60,000 bases of DNA. It comes from Bolinopsis microptera (taxonomy: Eukaryota > Ctenophora > Tentaculata > Lobata > Bolinopsidae). The stretch spans positions 11,333,837 to 11,393,836 of the forward strand of contig NC_087080.1 in assembly GCF_026151205.1 (NCBI RefSeq), written 5' to 3'. Below, piece by piece: positions 11,700-23,479 of this stretch (position 1 is the stretch's first letter; the number at the start of each line of letters is the position of its first letter). Under the pieces are notes generated by a model. That model saw only the letters and a list, made by a program, of their open reading frames with translations. It was not told the origin of the DNA and made no database searches. The position numbers and the translations under genes are program-made.

Positions 11700-12325
11700 T
11701 AATACCATGTTCTACGACACTCAATGTGATAATCCGTAAAATAGGATATGGACTAATAACTCAACAATCTAAAGCATGTTGACTTTAAAACCATGCTCTA
11801 CCCCACTTAATGTGATAATTTTGAACAATTTCATGTCCAAGATGAACAGTTAGTATGAAGTGCGTCAATTGCTACTCGCAAGAGCGTAAGAATAGTTTTT
11901 GGGCTATTATAGCTCAATAACCTGATGTCTGAGATTTTTAAATAACATTCTACCTACTCAATGTGATAATTTAGAACACTTCAATGCCCAAGTTTAGCTC
12001 CTTACTCTAATCAGAAACTGAGTTATTTTGATTGTAAGTGCTGTTATTGTTACTCACGAGAGCTCAAAAGGGTGTGGTCATATAACAGTAGTAACTGATT
12101 AACCTGAAGTCTGAGGAGTTAATTACGCTCTACTTAATATGACGATTTTATGCCCAAATTTAGCTCTTTTATACTCCAATCAGAAACCGAGTTAATTTGA
12201 TTTTAGCTGTTGTAATTGCTACTCGCGAGAGCGTAAAAATATGTCTTGGGCTAATAACTCAACAGCCTGATGCCCAAAATTAGCTCCTTACTCCAAACAG
12301 AAACCGAGTTATATCAGAAGTGAAG
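11700..12325. repeat. Degenerate tandem repeat, units of about 110-190 bp
   Basis: Successive blocks share CTACCTACTCAATGTGATAA-like, GCCCAAGTTTAGCTCCTTA, CAGAAACCGAGTTA and GCTACTCGCGAGAGCGTAA motifs, with variable spacing and deletions. About four units can be followed. It looks like a small satellite or minisatellite array without coding potential. Confidence 0.5.
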
Positions 12326-12498
12326 ATGAGTGTGTGTGTTTAGATATTCAGAAAGTCTGCCAAAGCCAGATTTGTTTCTGGTGGATCCCTTGAACCGTTC
12401 CAGGTCTCCAACCCCGGGCAGAAGTTGTTTCGAATTTTCTCATTCCATCGAAGCCAAATTATTTTCTGATGGTTCCCTTTATCTATTCTGAGACAAGG

Positions 12499-12547
12499 TG
12501 AGAATCTCAACTCAGTGTTTTCAAAACACTGAGTGGAGATTCTCACT
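12499..12547. repeat. Imperfect palindrome
   Basis: GTGAGAATCTC and CTCAGTGTTTT are followed by AAAACACTGAG and GAGATTCTCAC, giving a roughly 22-bp stem with a small mismatch. It overlaps no gene I can support. Confidence 0.6.
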
Positions 12548-12589
12548 TCGTCAAAAATATCATCAAAACAAAGGATTGACCCACTCATA

Positions 12590-14370
12590 AGAGCGAAGAA
12601 AGATTATCAAAACAACAAATACATTGGAAATAATGTACTTAATTGACTGCAGAGTCAGAGGAAGCATTTCTCCCGATTCATTTGCTCATTCTGATGTGCC
12701 AAAAACATTCATTATGAAAAGTAACGAAGTGAGAATTAATTAAAGTGAGAATTAGAAATGAATTAGAATTATAATTAAATTTACACAGCAATACAATAAG
12801 AATAAAAATAATTTAAAGAAGCTTCAAACTGCTGTGCAGGACATTCAAGTCAGTCAAAAACTGTTAGAAGAATACCCTTCTAGTATAGGGACATAAAATC
12901 AAAACATATAATATGTTATAAGCTATAAGTTAATGAATATGGTACAGTGAGATTTAACATTAAACTTTGGGTATGAAGGTAACCATTAAATTCAAAATGA
13001 TACGAAAATTACATAGATACCCACTTGGCACTTTTATATTTGCTGTCAGAATTATGTACAGAGAAGTATATAACCATAGAGTGAAAAATGGCAACCGGTC
13101 AGACGTGGTAAACGGATAAAGTAAGAGAGACATACGTCATACCAGAGGCAGCTATTGAGCCTTGAGGGCGTCCAGGCGTCCGTGGACGCCTTTAAATTAT
13201 TATCTGGTGGCTGGTGCTTAAAATAGAAATAGTAATTAGTAATAGTGTTCGGAAATAACAAATCGCAATATAAAGGTCTTCGTTTACTATCATACTTTTT
13301 AATGTAAGCGCAGGCATGATCTTCGTGAAATTTTGTGTTGTAGGGAGTCCAATCCTACCTCTGGACTACTCAGCTGCGCAGTTTTAACACATAGTTAATT
13401 GTAAACGTTACAAAGCACATCGTGCGCATCCCACTACAGGTAATCTATTATGATTTGCCTCGATTTGGGGGTCCAGGACCCTTTGAACTATTGACTGTTG
13501 TGATACTGCGCGGCTGAGATCGTACACGTGTGGTGTCCTGTTTCACCCATGTTATAAGTTTTTGTTTTTGTTTGCTGTCGCCTGTAAAGTGTTACACATT
13601 ACATTTACAAGGCCCTGTGTGTAATGTAATCGGTAGTTTGGAGGGATCAGCTTGAGCCGGCTCCCAAGCCCCCCTCCCCCCAGTCCATCGATTGGACTCC
13701 CAACAAAACTGCCAGCCAGCTCCCACGAGCCGCCTCTGCGTCATACAGTTCTATACTTCTTTAATTAAGTTAAAATGAGGTAGGCAGTCATAGACTTGCG
13801 GCTTAATTTGGTCAGTAAAACACAGGGGACCCTGCTACTTAACAAAAACTCCGAAACACAGAATAAAATCAAAGATCAAGTGAATAACAATATACTTCTA
13901 AGTTCTAGGATATTCTATGTGCTGTACTTACTTACTTTACTTGCTTTAAAATGTCTTTGAATGAATTCTTTGCAAAAATGATATTTGTGCCCAGCTTTAA
14001 TTTAACCAAGCGTTTGAACTTTAAGATAGGTCATAACCTGAGCGATAAATTTGGAAACTTAAGTGATCTGTAATTGCCAATTTACATTAGCAAGAAAACA
14101 ACAATTTCAAGAAAACAACAATTTTATTTAGTATCAGTGTCATCATATTCAGAGGCAGGTTTAAAATGGATGTAGCAGCATTTTGACATGTTGATATGAA
14201 GTAGATTACATTTCATATAAATAGCAAGGCCCTATCATGTAATTACAGTGTATAATCAAGCACAGAAAATATTCCACTTTAAACTGTTTGATAAAACAAA
14301 AGAAACTTTAAGTAGATAATTGCAGTAAAATAGTGGACAACCCTTGGTTTCGAGAGTTTCAAACAAAATT
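12590..14370. other. No gene seen
   Basis: No coding signal was recognised. A GC-richer patch at 13640-13740 contains C and G runs, and short inverted ACATTACA/TGTAATGT motifs occur at about 13590-13630. Nothing else could be named. Confidence 0.35.
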
Positions 14371-15156
14371 AAAACGTTTATGAAATCAACCAGAAAATAA
14401 CAGTGAAAAAGCGAATAATATGCGCATAGCGCTCGATTTCTATCGTCAATTCGATTTTTTCATGCGTTTTACGAGTGCGCGGCGTAAAAATCGCGATCTT
14501 GATGAACGGTGAGCTAACATTGCTACCCGGTGGATAAAAATTATTTACATCTTGACTAAAACATTGGTATAACATTTTGTACAATCGGAGAAAAAAAATT
14601 CTGTGCTCGCGCTTGGCGCTTATTACACTGACTATAGGTTACCGGCTCTGGTTTGAGGAATATTAGTAATTATAAGCTTGACCGACGGGGATACGGATGA
14701 GAGATTAAGGTTTGGTAAGGTTTGATATGATAAGATAGGGGGCAGCTACCAGGCAGTGCATGGGAACTGGCACCCTATTCTAGTGGTTAGATTCCTAACA
14801 AGTGTAATTGTGGGCCGATGATGGGAAGCGGTACCAAGGAAGATGTACGTCTTCATGATCAAGTTAGCTTATTAGTCACGGAGCCGGCTACCTACAACAC
14901 TGAAGTCCTATAGGGAATATTCCAATTTTATTTAGATAACATAACAGAAGAAACTATCAATTTGCATGTCCATAACACTTACGTATGCATTTTAGGGCTA
15001 AATTCGCTTCTTTTTAACATGAAATGCTTATAACCCGTAGGAATATCATCCCTATATTCCTGCGAATTTCGCACTGGGATCCTCAGATCTGCAAAACTCA
15101 TCATATTGTTTTTGATCTCGTGATGAATTAGGTTTAGAGAATGTGTTGAATTAACA

Positions 15157-16171
15157 CTCTGCAACCTTATATTTTATATATTACGCCCTGGTTGGTGGCA
15201 TTTAAAGCAACGTACCTTTGGACTACTATTCCTTCTAATATAAAGCTTTTTATTTTGTCCTCGTTTCTGAGCATTTGAGTTGTATCTCGGCTGTCCTCTA
15301 TTCTGAATGTTATATCTGTTTTCTTTTGATCTCTAATTGGTTGACCCGTGAAATGTCTTTGATCCCTATTTCTGGTCCAGTGAATGTCAAACCCCAATTT
15401 GTAATCCTCAGTTAGAAAGACAGGTTCCTGCTTTACCATTTAATTTCCTCCACAGTAGTACTTTTAAAAGGTAAGCTAGAGTGGTTCTGATTTCTTGTGA
15501 ATCCATCACCGAATGTCATTTTTAGTTGTTCTCGCACAAGGTCACAAGATAATGTAGCAGTGCAAGTTGCTCGAACCAATCTAGCCTGTTCATCATTGAG
15601 GCTTGTCTGATTTAATAGTCTATACGCTAATCCCATGTCATCGTAAAGATCTTTGTTCTTTCTCAGCTGTTTAAGGATTTTATACCTCCTCTCAAGAAAA
15701 CAGCAAATTTTCAAGAAAACGACTAATTTTTATTTAAATCAATTATAGCAACAATTTGAAGTTTAAAGTTCTTTTATTACCATGGAATATAATACTCTGG
15801 AATTCCAAGATGTAGTTGTCTATATTTTCTCTATCTCCTCTCCTACATCCCTCAAATTCATCTATACTTTACTTTATTTTATCTAATGTCATGTTCATAA
15901 AGACTTCTTGTGGTTTACCTTTCATATTCATAATCAGCTTACTAGCTTGTTGTTTCTTTGATGCTGCGGTGCCAAGCTGCCATATCAAAACTTTCTTTCT
16001 CCATGTGCTGTAATCAGCGCTGTCGTCTAGAATTGGTATCTCACAAAGACTCATAGTTTGACTAAAAAACTATCTTTAAAAATGTTTCTGATATGTCTCT
16101 TAAATGTCTCTAAAAAACAAACCAAAGTTCCACTGTCGTTGGGTAGATCGTTTGCCGGCTTCCTGCTACCA
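15157..16171 (-). pseudogene. gag: Broken copia-like gag with zinc knuckle and PBS
   Basis: On the minus strand the first frame (16054-15869) reads MSLCEIPILDDSADYSTW and continues as a Ty1/copia-type gag N-terminus. It matches in style the 'PIPKLGDSYLLFKKEVKLW' start of the intact copia copies near 46 kb. A second frame (15714-15433) holds LAYRLLNQTSLNDEQARL and CDLVREQLKMTFGD, the central gag domain. At about 15205 another frame reads CFKCHQPG, the start of a CCHC zinc knuckle. These pieces lie in different frames, so the gene is dead. Upstream at 16171-16161 is TGGTAGCAGGA, a plausible tRNA primer-binding site. It is preceded at 16173 by an LTR-like ...TAACA end. Pol was not found. Confidence 0.65.
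16161..16171 (-). promoter_or_regulatory. tRNA primer-binding site of the gag remnant
   Basis: On the minus strand, TGGTAGCAGGA lies one base after ...ATCTAACA, the presumed 3' end of a 5' LTR. The first nine bases match the complement of the 3' end of animal initiator-Met tRNA (as I know it, CUGCUACCA). The intact copia elements have TGATAGCAGGA at the same place. Confidence 0.5.
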
Positions 16172-16173
16172 CT

Positions 16174-17290
16174 GTTAGATAACCAATTATACACGTATTG
16201 GTTGTCTTGATTTACAAACTTTTCACTGTGACTTATCTCTGACTCATTTACTCATTAAATCCTGTAATGGTTAATACATATATAGAGGTATTAGTTCCGC
16301 CGCAATTGTATTGGGGTCCTTAATAAATGTAATAAATTTGTAATGTTGTAATTAGTTTACAACTTAATATGTACAGAGAATGATTTATAGTGACAACCCT
16401 CAACTTAAACCTAATAGGGAAACGTATGGGGTGGGATAAAGCCGTTGGTCAAAGTTTGCTGCAAGAAATTGGCGAGAAATTATTTAGGGGTAAGATACAT
16501 TTAATCACACTGTCATTGAAATGACAACAAAGCTTTTCTTCGATATGTTATTTTTTGATATCTCTATATGAACTGGATGTCTAATTTTTTCCATCCACCA
16601 TTATGTAAAAATTTAAAGTGGAAGGTTATGAATGGAGGTTTTTTGCAGAAAAACGTGGATTTTGGAGATTGCAGTAGGTGGGTTCCAACATGTCGTCGGT
16701 ACTTCCGTTTGTTACCAAGCAACGAAAAAGTTGCGCGCGTGCGCGAGGATTGCTTGAATTGCGGAGATGTGATGTATAGATAGCCTGTGATCTATGAATG
16801 TGCGGCGCGACTGTGTTTTAATGTATACGATGTAATGTATAATAATTACTATTAGGTAATACGCCCAATTTGTACGTGACACGCGTAGTGTATTGATGTG
16901 TACACGAGTATAGTTTACCTTTGCTTACAATTTCTTGAATTACAGATCACAGACACAAGTTAAGTTCTATGGCAATTGAACTGAATTTCAATACAAGTGT
17001 TTCCCACATATTTGATGCATAATTTATCAATATTATTATGATGAAGATTGAAGTGATCTGATTGGAGCTTATACTTAAATTTATAGTAAATGTGGAATGG
17101 AAATCTAGCGTCCGCCAAAACGAAACAACGGGCGCAATTCTTGTCTTTCAGGTAACTTCTTTTCTGATAACTCCTATTTCCGTATGCTTGCAGACTAAAA
17201 TGAATCTTTTATGAAAATCTAGAGTGCATCACCTACCTATCAAAGTGAAAATTAACATAAACAATTTCAGGAGATGTCAAGCTCCACCTC
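16174..17290. other. Possible LTR remnant, then no gene seen
   Basis: The first 100-150 bp may be the 5' LTR of the gag remnant, but its outer end could not be fixed. A 71-codon open frame at 16568-16783 has no recognisable feature. Nothing else is identified. Confidence 0.3.
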
Positions 17291-17446
17291 TGCAGTTTTG
17301 TGAATCATTGATCCTCCTCTAATTCCCCCTGCACCTGAAGTGTGGAATATGCAAGTGTGCAATTCATTTGCAGTTTTGTGAATCATTGATCCTCCTCTAA
17401 TTCCCCCTGCACCTGAAGTGTGGAATATGCAAGTGTGCAATTTATT
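17291..17446. repeat. Tandem duplication, 2 x 78 bp
   Basis: The unit beginning TGCAGTTTTGTGAATCATTG at 17291 is repeated at 17369 with a single visible substitution near the end (AATTCATT versus AATTTATT). It is a recent tandem duplication in non-coding sequence. Confidence 0.85.
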
Positions 17447-18449
17447 TGTACTGTAAGTTCTCTCTCTGATTCGGAGTTGTCAGGTAAGTGACTTAAATGT
17501 TTACTCTCTATAACGTGGAAATAGAGATACAGTATATTGGTAGAAAATCTGAAAAAAACTGCCTGTCAGTGGTACAGGTAATGCTGCCAAAATACAGGCC
17601 AATGCTGACAAAATTGGACTGATCCTCCAAATTAAATACCGGTATGATCTTGTGTAGCAACAACATATCAGCACAACGCGTTGGGGGGTACAGCTTAAAG
17701 AAGAAACATTTGAAACCTTCCTGAAGAAGCTGGAGAAATAAGTCTTAAACCATCAAAATTGATATCGATATGTTTCATGGACTGCCATGATCTAATTATT
17801 AAAATTATTACATTGTTCATGTTATGAAATTGTTATGATATATAGGTATTTAGTAAGTATACATTACTGGTTTCTGAATACGAGTTAAAACTGTCGTTAA
17901 AACAGTGTTAGGTGACTCGTTGACTAGTGTAGAGGCTGATCAGATAAGATCTATCACTGGCATGAACATTATGAACCAATTATTTTAAACACTATTTTTA
18001 TGTCGCTTGAGAAACTGATTGGTTGGTATTCCATCATCCTTTCTTTGGTGTTTCCTTATCCAGGTTTAGTCTATTCGCAACGGCATCATGTCTAGTTTGC
18101 ATCATGTCTGGTTTGAACTTAATATAATCGTTCTTAGTTTGTCCGATCCAAATTTGGAGGCACTATAACAACAATATTCTCCTTCCTTCTATTTGTTCAA
18201 CAGTGTCATCTGACTGAGCTGTTAGTGAAGAGTGAGCCCCAGTTAAGCTTTAAATATTAATTATAAACCTTGAAACTTTCTGAGTGAGCTGTTAGTTGAG
18301 CTTTGAATATTAATTAAAAACCTCAAAACCATTATTAATGTTAGTCATTTTTTAGGCAGTATCCAAGTAGGGGTTAGGGTCAGGCCCAGTGCGAAATTGT
18401 TTCAAAAGCCGTAGGAATAATTTTTTAGCTTCAAAAGCCGTAGTAAACC
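17447..18449. other. No gene seen
   Basis: Non-coding by inspection. An imperfect direct repeat (GAGCTGTTAGT...AATATTAATTA) lies at 18215-18330, and a repeated TTCAAAAGCCGTAG occurs at 18402 and 18431. The latter may belong to the 5' edge of the LINE that follows. Confidence 0.35.
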
Positions 18450-18454
18450 AGTAA

Positions 18455-19435
18455 ATAACCAACAGTTATATACGTAGTATTATAGTAATCCAAGATCTAA
18501 TCTGGAAAGAGAAATTAGATGTTTTATGCCTGAATGAAACAAATCTTAAGTCGGATATTGACTCTGCCAGTCTAAACCTACCCAAGAATTTTACTTTTAT
18601 CCGCAAAGACCGTCCTAACGACAATGGTCATGGGGGATGTGGCATTCTCATCAGTGAGCACATAAAGTTTAAAATGATTCAACTAAACTTAGTTTTGCAA
18701 TATGACCAAATCGAGGCTATTTGGATCCATCTTACAGATTGCAATATTTTCATCTGCTGTTTCTACAGATCTGAGTTGTTTAGTCCTCTTGACAAATTTT
18801 TAGATTATATGACAGACTGCATGATGAGTATAGGAAGTAAGAATGTTATTTGGCTGGGTGATGTAAATGTAGACCAAAACAACATCAGCAGTATGAACTA
18901 TAAGAAATTAGACATTACAATGAAAATGTTTGGAATGGTACAGGTAGTTCAGGATATTACCCGCATTGCTAAACTAGGAAACAGAATCACAAAGACCACA
19001 ATCGATGTTGTCATAACAAACACTTACTCCAAGTTTCTTGACTGCAAAGTCCTTGATGATTGTATAGGAGATCATCAGGTCGTAAAGTTCATTGTCGATT
19101 TCAATGTGCATAAGGCCTCAAAATTCAAGAAGTTACTAATAAGAGATCACAGCAAAATGAATGTTACTGCTCTTAAAGAATTTTTGGAAACCTGTGCTGT
19201 GATTATAGGCCAATAATAGATTCAACTAGTCTGAATGATGCAGTTGATGGTTTAAACGAACATATTGATCACTACTATGATCACTTCTGTCCAATTAAAC
19301 AAATTAAGTGCCATAGTGATTACATCCATAAGCCATCTCCAGAATTTTTAGAAAGTAAGAAATTGAAAGGGAAACTTTACCGTAAATTTTTAACACACAA
19401 CAAGAACAGACGTATACATCCAAATAGTCTTATAC
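18455..19435 (+). pseudogene. LINE endonuclease (EEP) domain, frameshifted
   Basis: This is the apurinic-endonuclease part of a CR1/Jockey-type LINE. The open frame starts after a stop near 18450 and carries KLDVLCLNET, with the catalytic Glu of the EEP fold. It continues with GHGGCGILIS, WLGDVNVDQ (metal-binding Asp and Asn) and IGDHQVVKF, the C-terminal Asp-His pair. The frame ends at 19216. Homologous coding resumes in another frame from about 19236 (DAVDGLNEHIDHYYDHFCP) and reaches the insertion site of the giant palindrome at 19435. The downstream part continues at 24003 in the same reading frame once the palindrome and one TTATAC copy are removed. The copy is dead because of the frameshift and the insertion. 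Confidence 0.85.
19430..19435. repeat. Left target-site duplication TTATAC
   Basis: Six bases repeated at 23997-24002 directly outside the inverted AGGCCT ends. Removing one copy plus the element restores a continuous LINE reading frame across the junction. Confidence 0.8.
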
Positions 19436-19479
19436 AGGCCTCCCCCAGCCTCGGATCTTAGGATTAGATTTGCAAAAAT

Positions 19480-19905
19480 TCCTGAGACACAGGTGCAAAA
19501 GTTAAGACAGCAGAATAATCCTAAGACAGCAGAATAATCCTAAGACAAAATTTAAGCAATTCTGAGACAGCAAAAAATCCTGAGATAAAATTTAAGAAAT
19601 CCTGAGACAGCGAAAAATCCTGAGACAAAATTTAAGAAATCCCGAGACAGCAAAAAAACCTGAGACAAAATTTAAGAAATCCCGAGACAGCGAAAAAACC
19701 TGAGACAAAATTTAAGAAATCCCGAGACAGCGAAAAAACCTAAGACAAAATTTAAGAATCCTGAGACGCGCGAAAAAACCTGAGACAAAATTTAAGAAAT
19801 CCCGAGACAGCGAAAAATCCTGAGACAAAATTTAAGAAAACCTGAGACAGCGAAAAATCCTGAGACAAAATTTAAGAAAACCTGAGACAGCGAAAAATTT
19901 TTAGA
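19480..19905. repeat. 40-bp tandem array, left arm
   Basis: About ten units follow the pattern TGAGACAAAATTTAAGAAAT, then CCCGAGACAGCGAAAAAACC, with point differences. One unit is shortened (GAGACGCGCG at about 19760). It is mirrored by the array at 23480-23930. It consists of repeats only and is not a CRISPR. Confidence 0.85.
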
Positions 19906-20703
19906 TACAATTTATACAATAGCCACAAGAATATACATGGATATTACATCTTTTAATTTCTTGCAAAGAATATAATAAATACAATATTACTAGGTATAGT
20001 AGGAATGTCAATAAGTCAATAGAATTTGTCTGAAACCTCTATGTGCCTGCTAATGAAGTGAGTATCCCAGATCATATCTTTACAGGTAGGACTGTATAAT
20101 GGGGGCCCGATGTTATAGCGGACATCATCTCCCCCCAACCCCCCCTTACCCCTTCTTACCCCCAGTTCCATAGCGGATATTATGCCAAATTATTGGACGG
20201 AGATCGTCAACTAATATTTCTTCGGATATTTCTCCGGTTTGCAGTTCCATAACCTTATCCGGAGACCATCTACGGTAATTTTGTTGATTCTCACAGAGCA
20301 AAGTGCAAAGAAACTGCCGCAAACTGCTACAATCTCCGAGAAATCTATTTATTGACTAGCTTGCTAAAATTCATCGGCAAATTACCGCTGCTCGAGTTAC
20401 CTAGCCAGGCCCATTTCAGTTTTGAGTACTGGAGTCGGTTATCTAGTCAAAGCCTAGCTTTTTTGTAACTTGCAAGTGCTTTTGCGGATTCGATTTTCAA
20501 ATAGTCGTGGATTTCGGCAAATAGTCGTGGATTTCGGCGATATTTTCAGATTATTCTTCAATGTCCTCAAACCTGAGCACTGGGACTACTTAAATTTTTG
20601 CTACTATCTGAATGATTTGCTCAAGCTACTGGCTCGCTAGGTTCAAAGGTTTATTTCCTATTTATCATGAAAAAAAAATTGTGCTGGGTAAAAGTTTATG
20701 CGG

Positions 20704-20773
20704 TGTTCACCCAGGTTTGAACTCCCGACCTCGCGCATAGCTAGCCGATCGCCTGGCCGCTAAGCTACTCCGG
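20704..20773 (-). other. tRNA-like (SINE head) segment, left arm
   Basis: This is the inverse copy of the tRNA-like segment at 22632-22700. On the minus strand it shows an A-box-like TAGCTTAGCGGCCAGG and a B-box-like GGTCGGGAGTTCAAACC at normal tRNA spacing. See the plus-strand copy for interpretation. Confidence 0.5.
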
Positions 20774-20830
20774 TGATGTACTCATGAAATTTTTGATGTA
20801 GTTATTTAGTTATTTATTCACCCCTTCTTA

Positions 20831-21137
20831 CCCCCAGTTCCATAGCGGATATTATGCCAAATTATTGGACGGAGATCGTCAACTAATATTTCTTCGGATA
20901 TTTCTCCGGTTTGCAGTTCCATAACCTTATCCGGAGACCATCTACGGTAATTTTGTTGATTCTCACAGAGCAAAGTGCAAAGAAACTGCCACAAACTGCT
21001 ACAATCTCCGAGAAATTCCCGGAGAGCTTCATCTCCGTATAACTGTATAATACAGTAGACGGAGCCGGAGAATCATCACCGTAGAAATGGACCTCCGTCT
21101 AATAATTTGGCATAATATCCGCTATGGAACTGGGGGG
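20831..21137. mobile_element. MITE nested in left arm
   Basis: A 307-bp module with inverted ends: CCCCCAGTTCCATAGCGGAT opens it and the inverse (GCTATGGAACTGGGGG) closes it, with about 45 bp of near-inverse sequence inward. The outer half of the same module also occurs alone at 20159-20350. A mirror copy is in the right arm at 22282-22582. Confidence 0.65.
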
Positions 21138-22281
21138 TTAATCTGATTAAAAGCTACAAAAAATTCCAGAAATGAGATGGCTGGTTAACACCTACCTTTG
21201 GAAAGCTCTGATGAACCTGCCTGTGGAGAAATAAACGCACTTAACTTCACCTCAATTGAGCAATAACTATTTATCGCTTATTACTTCATTTATTTTGGAT
21301 GTACAGTGTGCTTCGTAACTAATTTATTATTACAAAGTTTACTTTCTAATAAGCTAAAACGACAACTAATCTTTCGTTTTACTCCCTACTGTACAGGTTT
21401 ACTCGTCAATCCAGTACAGTAGGAAAGTTAACTTTGTAGCTTTTCAGAAAGTTAACTTTGTAGCTTTTTAGAAAGTTCGGAGTAATCACTCAGGTATAGT
21501 ATCTCACAACGAAGCCCAATCTACATCCAAAATAAATGAAGTTATAAATATAAGCAATAAATAGGCAGTTATTGCTCAATTGAGCTGAAGTTAAGTGTGT
21601 TTATTTCTCCACGGGCTAGTCCATCGGAGCTTTCCCAAGGTAGGTTTTAACCAATCTCATTTCTTGACTGTTTTGTATCCTTTAATCAGATAAGGGAGGG
21701 GAAAGTGATGTCCACTATAACATCAGGGCCCCCATTATACAGTCCTACCTGTGAAGCTATGATCTGGGATATTCACCTCATTAGCAGGTACAATCTAGGG
21801 CTTAGTACGACAATTAACCCCCATGTTATTATACTGAGATCAATTGACTCAGTGTAATTGCATGGGGGGTCAATTGTAAGCCGGGGGCTTACAATAGGGG
21901 GGGGGGGGGGGGTTCATTTGTCGCCCACCCGCTTCAATCTCCACGTCCCCAAAACTGCTTCCCTCTTTTCAGAGTTTCAAGACCATTCTCACACATTCTC
22001 ATATACCTGGATTGACGAGTAAACCAGTACAGTAGGGTAAAACGAAAGATTAGTTGTCGTTTTAGCTTATTAGAAAGTAAACTTTGTAATAATAAATTAG
22101 TTACGAAGCACACTGTACATCCAAAATAAATGAAGTAATAAGCGATAAATAGTTATTGCTCAATTGAGGTGAAGTTAAGTGTGTTTATTTCTCCACGGGC
22201 AGGTTCATCAGAGCTTTCCAAAGGTAGGTTTTAACCAGCCATCTCATTTCTGGAATTTTTTGTAGCTTTTAATCAGATTAA

Positions 22282-22582
22282 CCCCCCAGTTCCATAGCGG
22301 ATATTATGCCAAATTATTAGACGGAGGTCCATTTCTACGGTGATGATTCTCCGGCTCCGTCTACTGTATATTATACGGAGATGAAGCTCTCCGGGAATTT
22401 CTCGGAGATTGTAGCAGTTTGTGGCAATTTCTTTGCACTTTGCTCTGTGAGAATCAACAAAATTACCGTAGATGGTCTCCGGATAAGGTTATGGAACTGC
22501 AAACCGGAGAAATATCCGAAGAAATATTAGTTGACGATCTCCGTCCAATAATTTGGCATAATATCCGCTATGGAACTGGGGG
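22282..22582. mobile_element. MITE nested in right arm (mirror copy)
   Basis: Inverse counterpart of the 20831-21137 module at the mirror position. It has the same CCCCCAGTTCCATAGCGG ends and the same flanks, with only scattered point differences. Confidence 0.65.
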
Positions 22583-22631
22583 TAAGAAGGGGTAAATATA
22601 TATTTACATCAAAAATTTCATGAGCACATCA

Positions 22632-22700
22632 CCGGAGTAGCTTAGCGGCCAGGCGATCGGCTAGCTATGCGCGAGGTCGGGAGTTCAAACCTGCGTGAAC
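22632..22700 (+). other. tRNA-like (SINE head) segment, right arm
   Basis: TAGCTTAGCGGCCAGG at 22638 fits the Pol III A box (TRGCNNAGYNGG) except at the last position. GGTCGGGAGTTCAAACC at about 22675 fits the B box (GGTTCRANNCC-like). The spacing is about 37 bp, as in tRNA genes. The acceptor and T stems do not pair well, so this is not a good functional tRNA. A tRNA-derived SINE head is more likely. Confidence 0.5.
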
Positions 22701-23479
22701 ACCGTGCAAACTTTTATCCTGCACAATTTTTTTTTTCATGATAAATCGGAAATAAACCTTTGAACCTAGCGAGCCAGTAGCTTGAGCAAATAATTCAGAT
22801 AGTAGCAAAAACTTAAGTAGTCCCAGTGCTCAGGTTTGAGGACATTGAAGAATAATCTGAAAATATCGCCGAAATCCACGACTATTTGCCGAAATCCACG
22901 ACAATCCGCAAAAGCACTTGCAAGTTACAAAAAAGCTAGGCTTTGACTAGATAACCGACTCCAGTACTCAAAACTGAAATGGGCCTGGCTAGGTAACTCG
23001 AGCAGCGGTAATTTGACGATGAATTTTAGCAAGCTAGTCAATAAATAGATTTCTCGGAGATTGTAGCAGTTTGCGGCAGTTTCTTTGCACTTTGCTCTGT
23101 GAGAATCAACAAAATTACCGTAGATGGTTTCCGGATAAGGTTATGGAACTGCAAACCGGAGAAATATCCGAAGAAATATTAGTTGACGATCTCCGTCCAA
23201 TAATTTGGCATAATATCCGCTATGGAACTGGGGGTAAGAAGGGGTAAGGGGGGGGGGGGGGATGATGTCCGCTATAACATCGGGCCCCCATTATACAGTC
23301 CTACCTGTAAAGATATGATCTGGGATACTCACTTCATTAGCAGGCACATAGAGATTTCAAACAAATTCTATTGACTTATTGACATTCCTACTATACCTAG
23401 TAATATTGTATTTATTATATTCTTTGCAAGAAATTAAAAGATGTAATATCCATGTATATTCTTGTGGTTATTGTATAAA

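Larger units (their letters stand above)
6728..14634. mobile_element. 7.9-kb interval bounded by 35-bp TIRs and TAG duplication
   Basis: The left end begins TAGTCAGTGTAATAAGCGCC and continues AAGCGCGAGCACAG. The right end, inverted, is identical over this stretch (14601-14634). Further inside, both ends share CCACCGGGTAGCAAT, so homology extends beyond the terminal block. TAG is present directly outside each end (6725-6727 and 14635-14637), fitting a 3-bp target duplication. No transposase was recognised. The only coding signal is a spliced minus-strand gene fragment at 9325-10191. The interval also holds several local repeats, so it may be a large decayed transposon or two independent copies of one end. 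Confidence 0.5.

Noticed and set aside
19480-19905. Regular 40-bp repeats resembling a CRISPR array
   Set aside because: The units are contiguous with no unique spacers, are mirrored in the other arm of a eukaryotic palindrome, and no cas genes are present.
22632-22700. Functional tRNA gene
   Set aside because: Promoter boxes are present but the acceptor and T stems do not pair properly. It is treated as a tRNA-derived SINE head.
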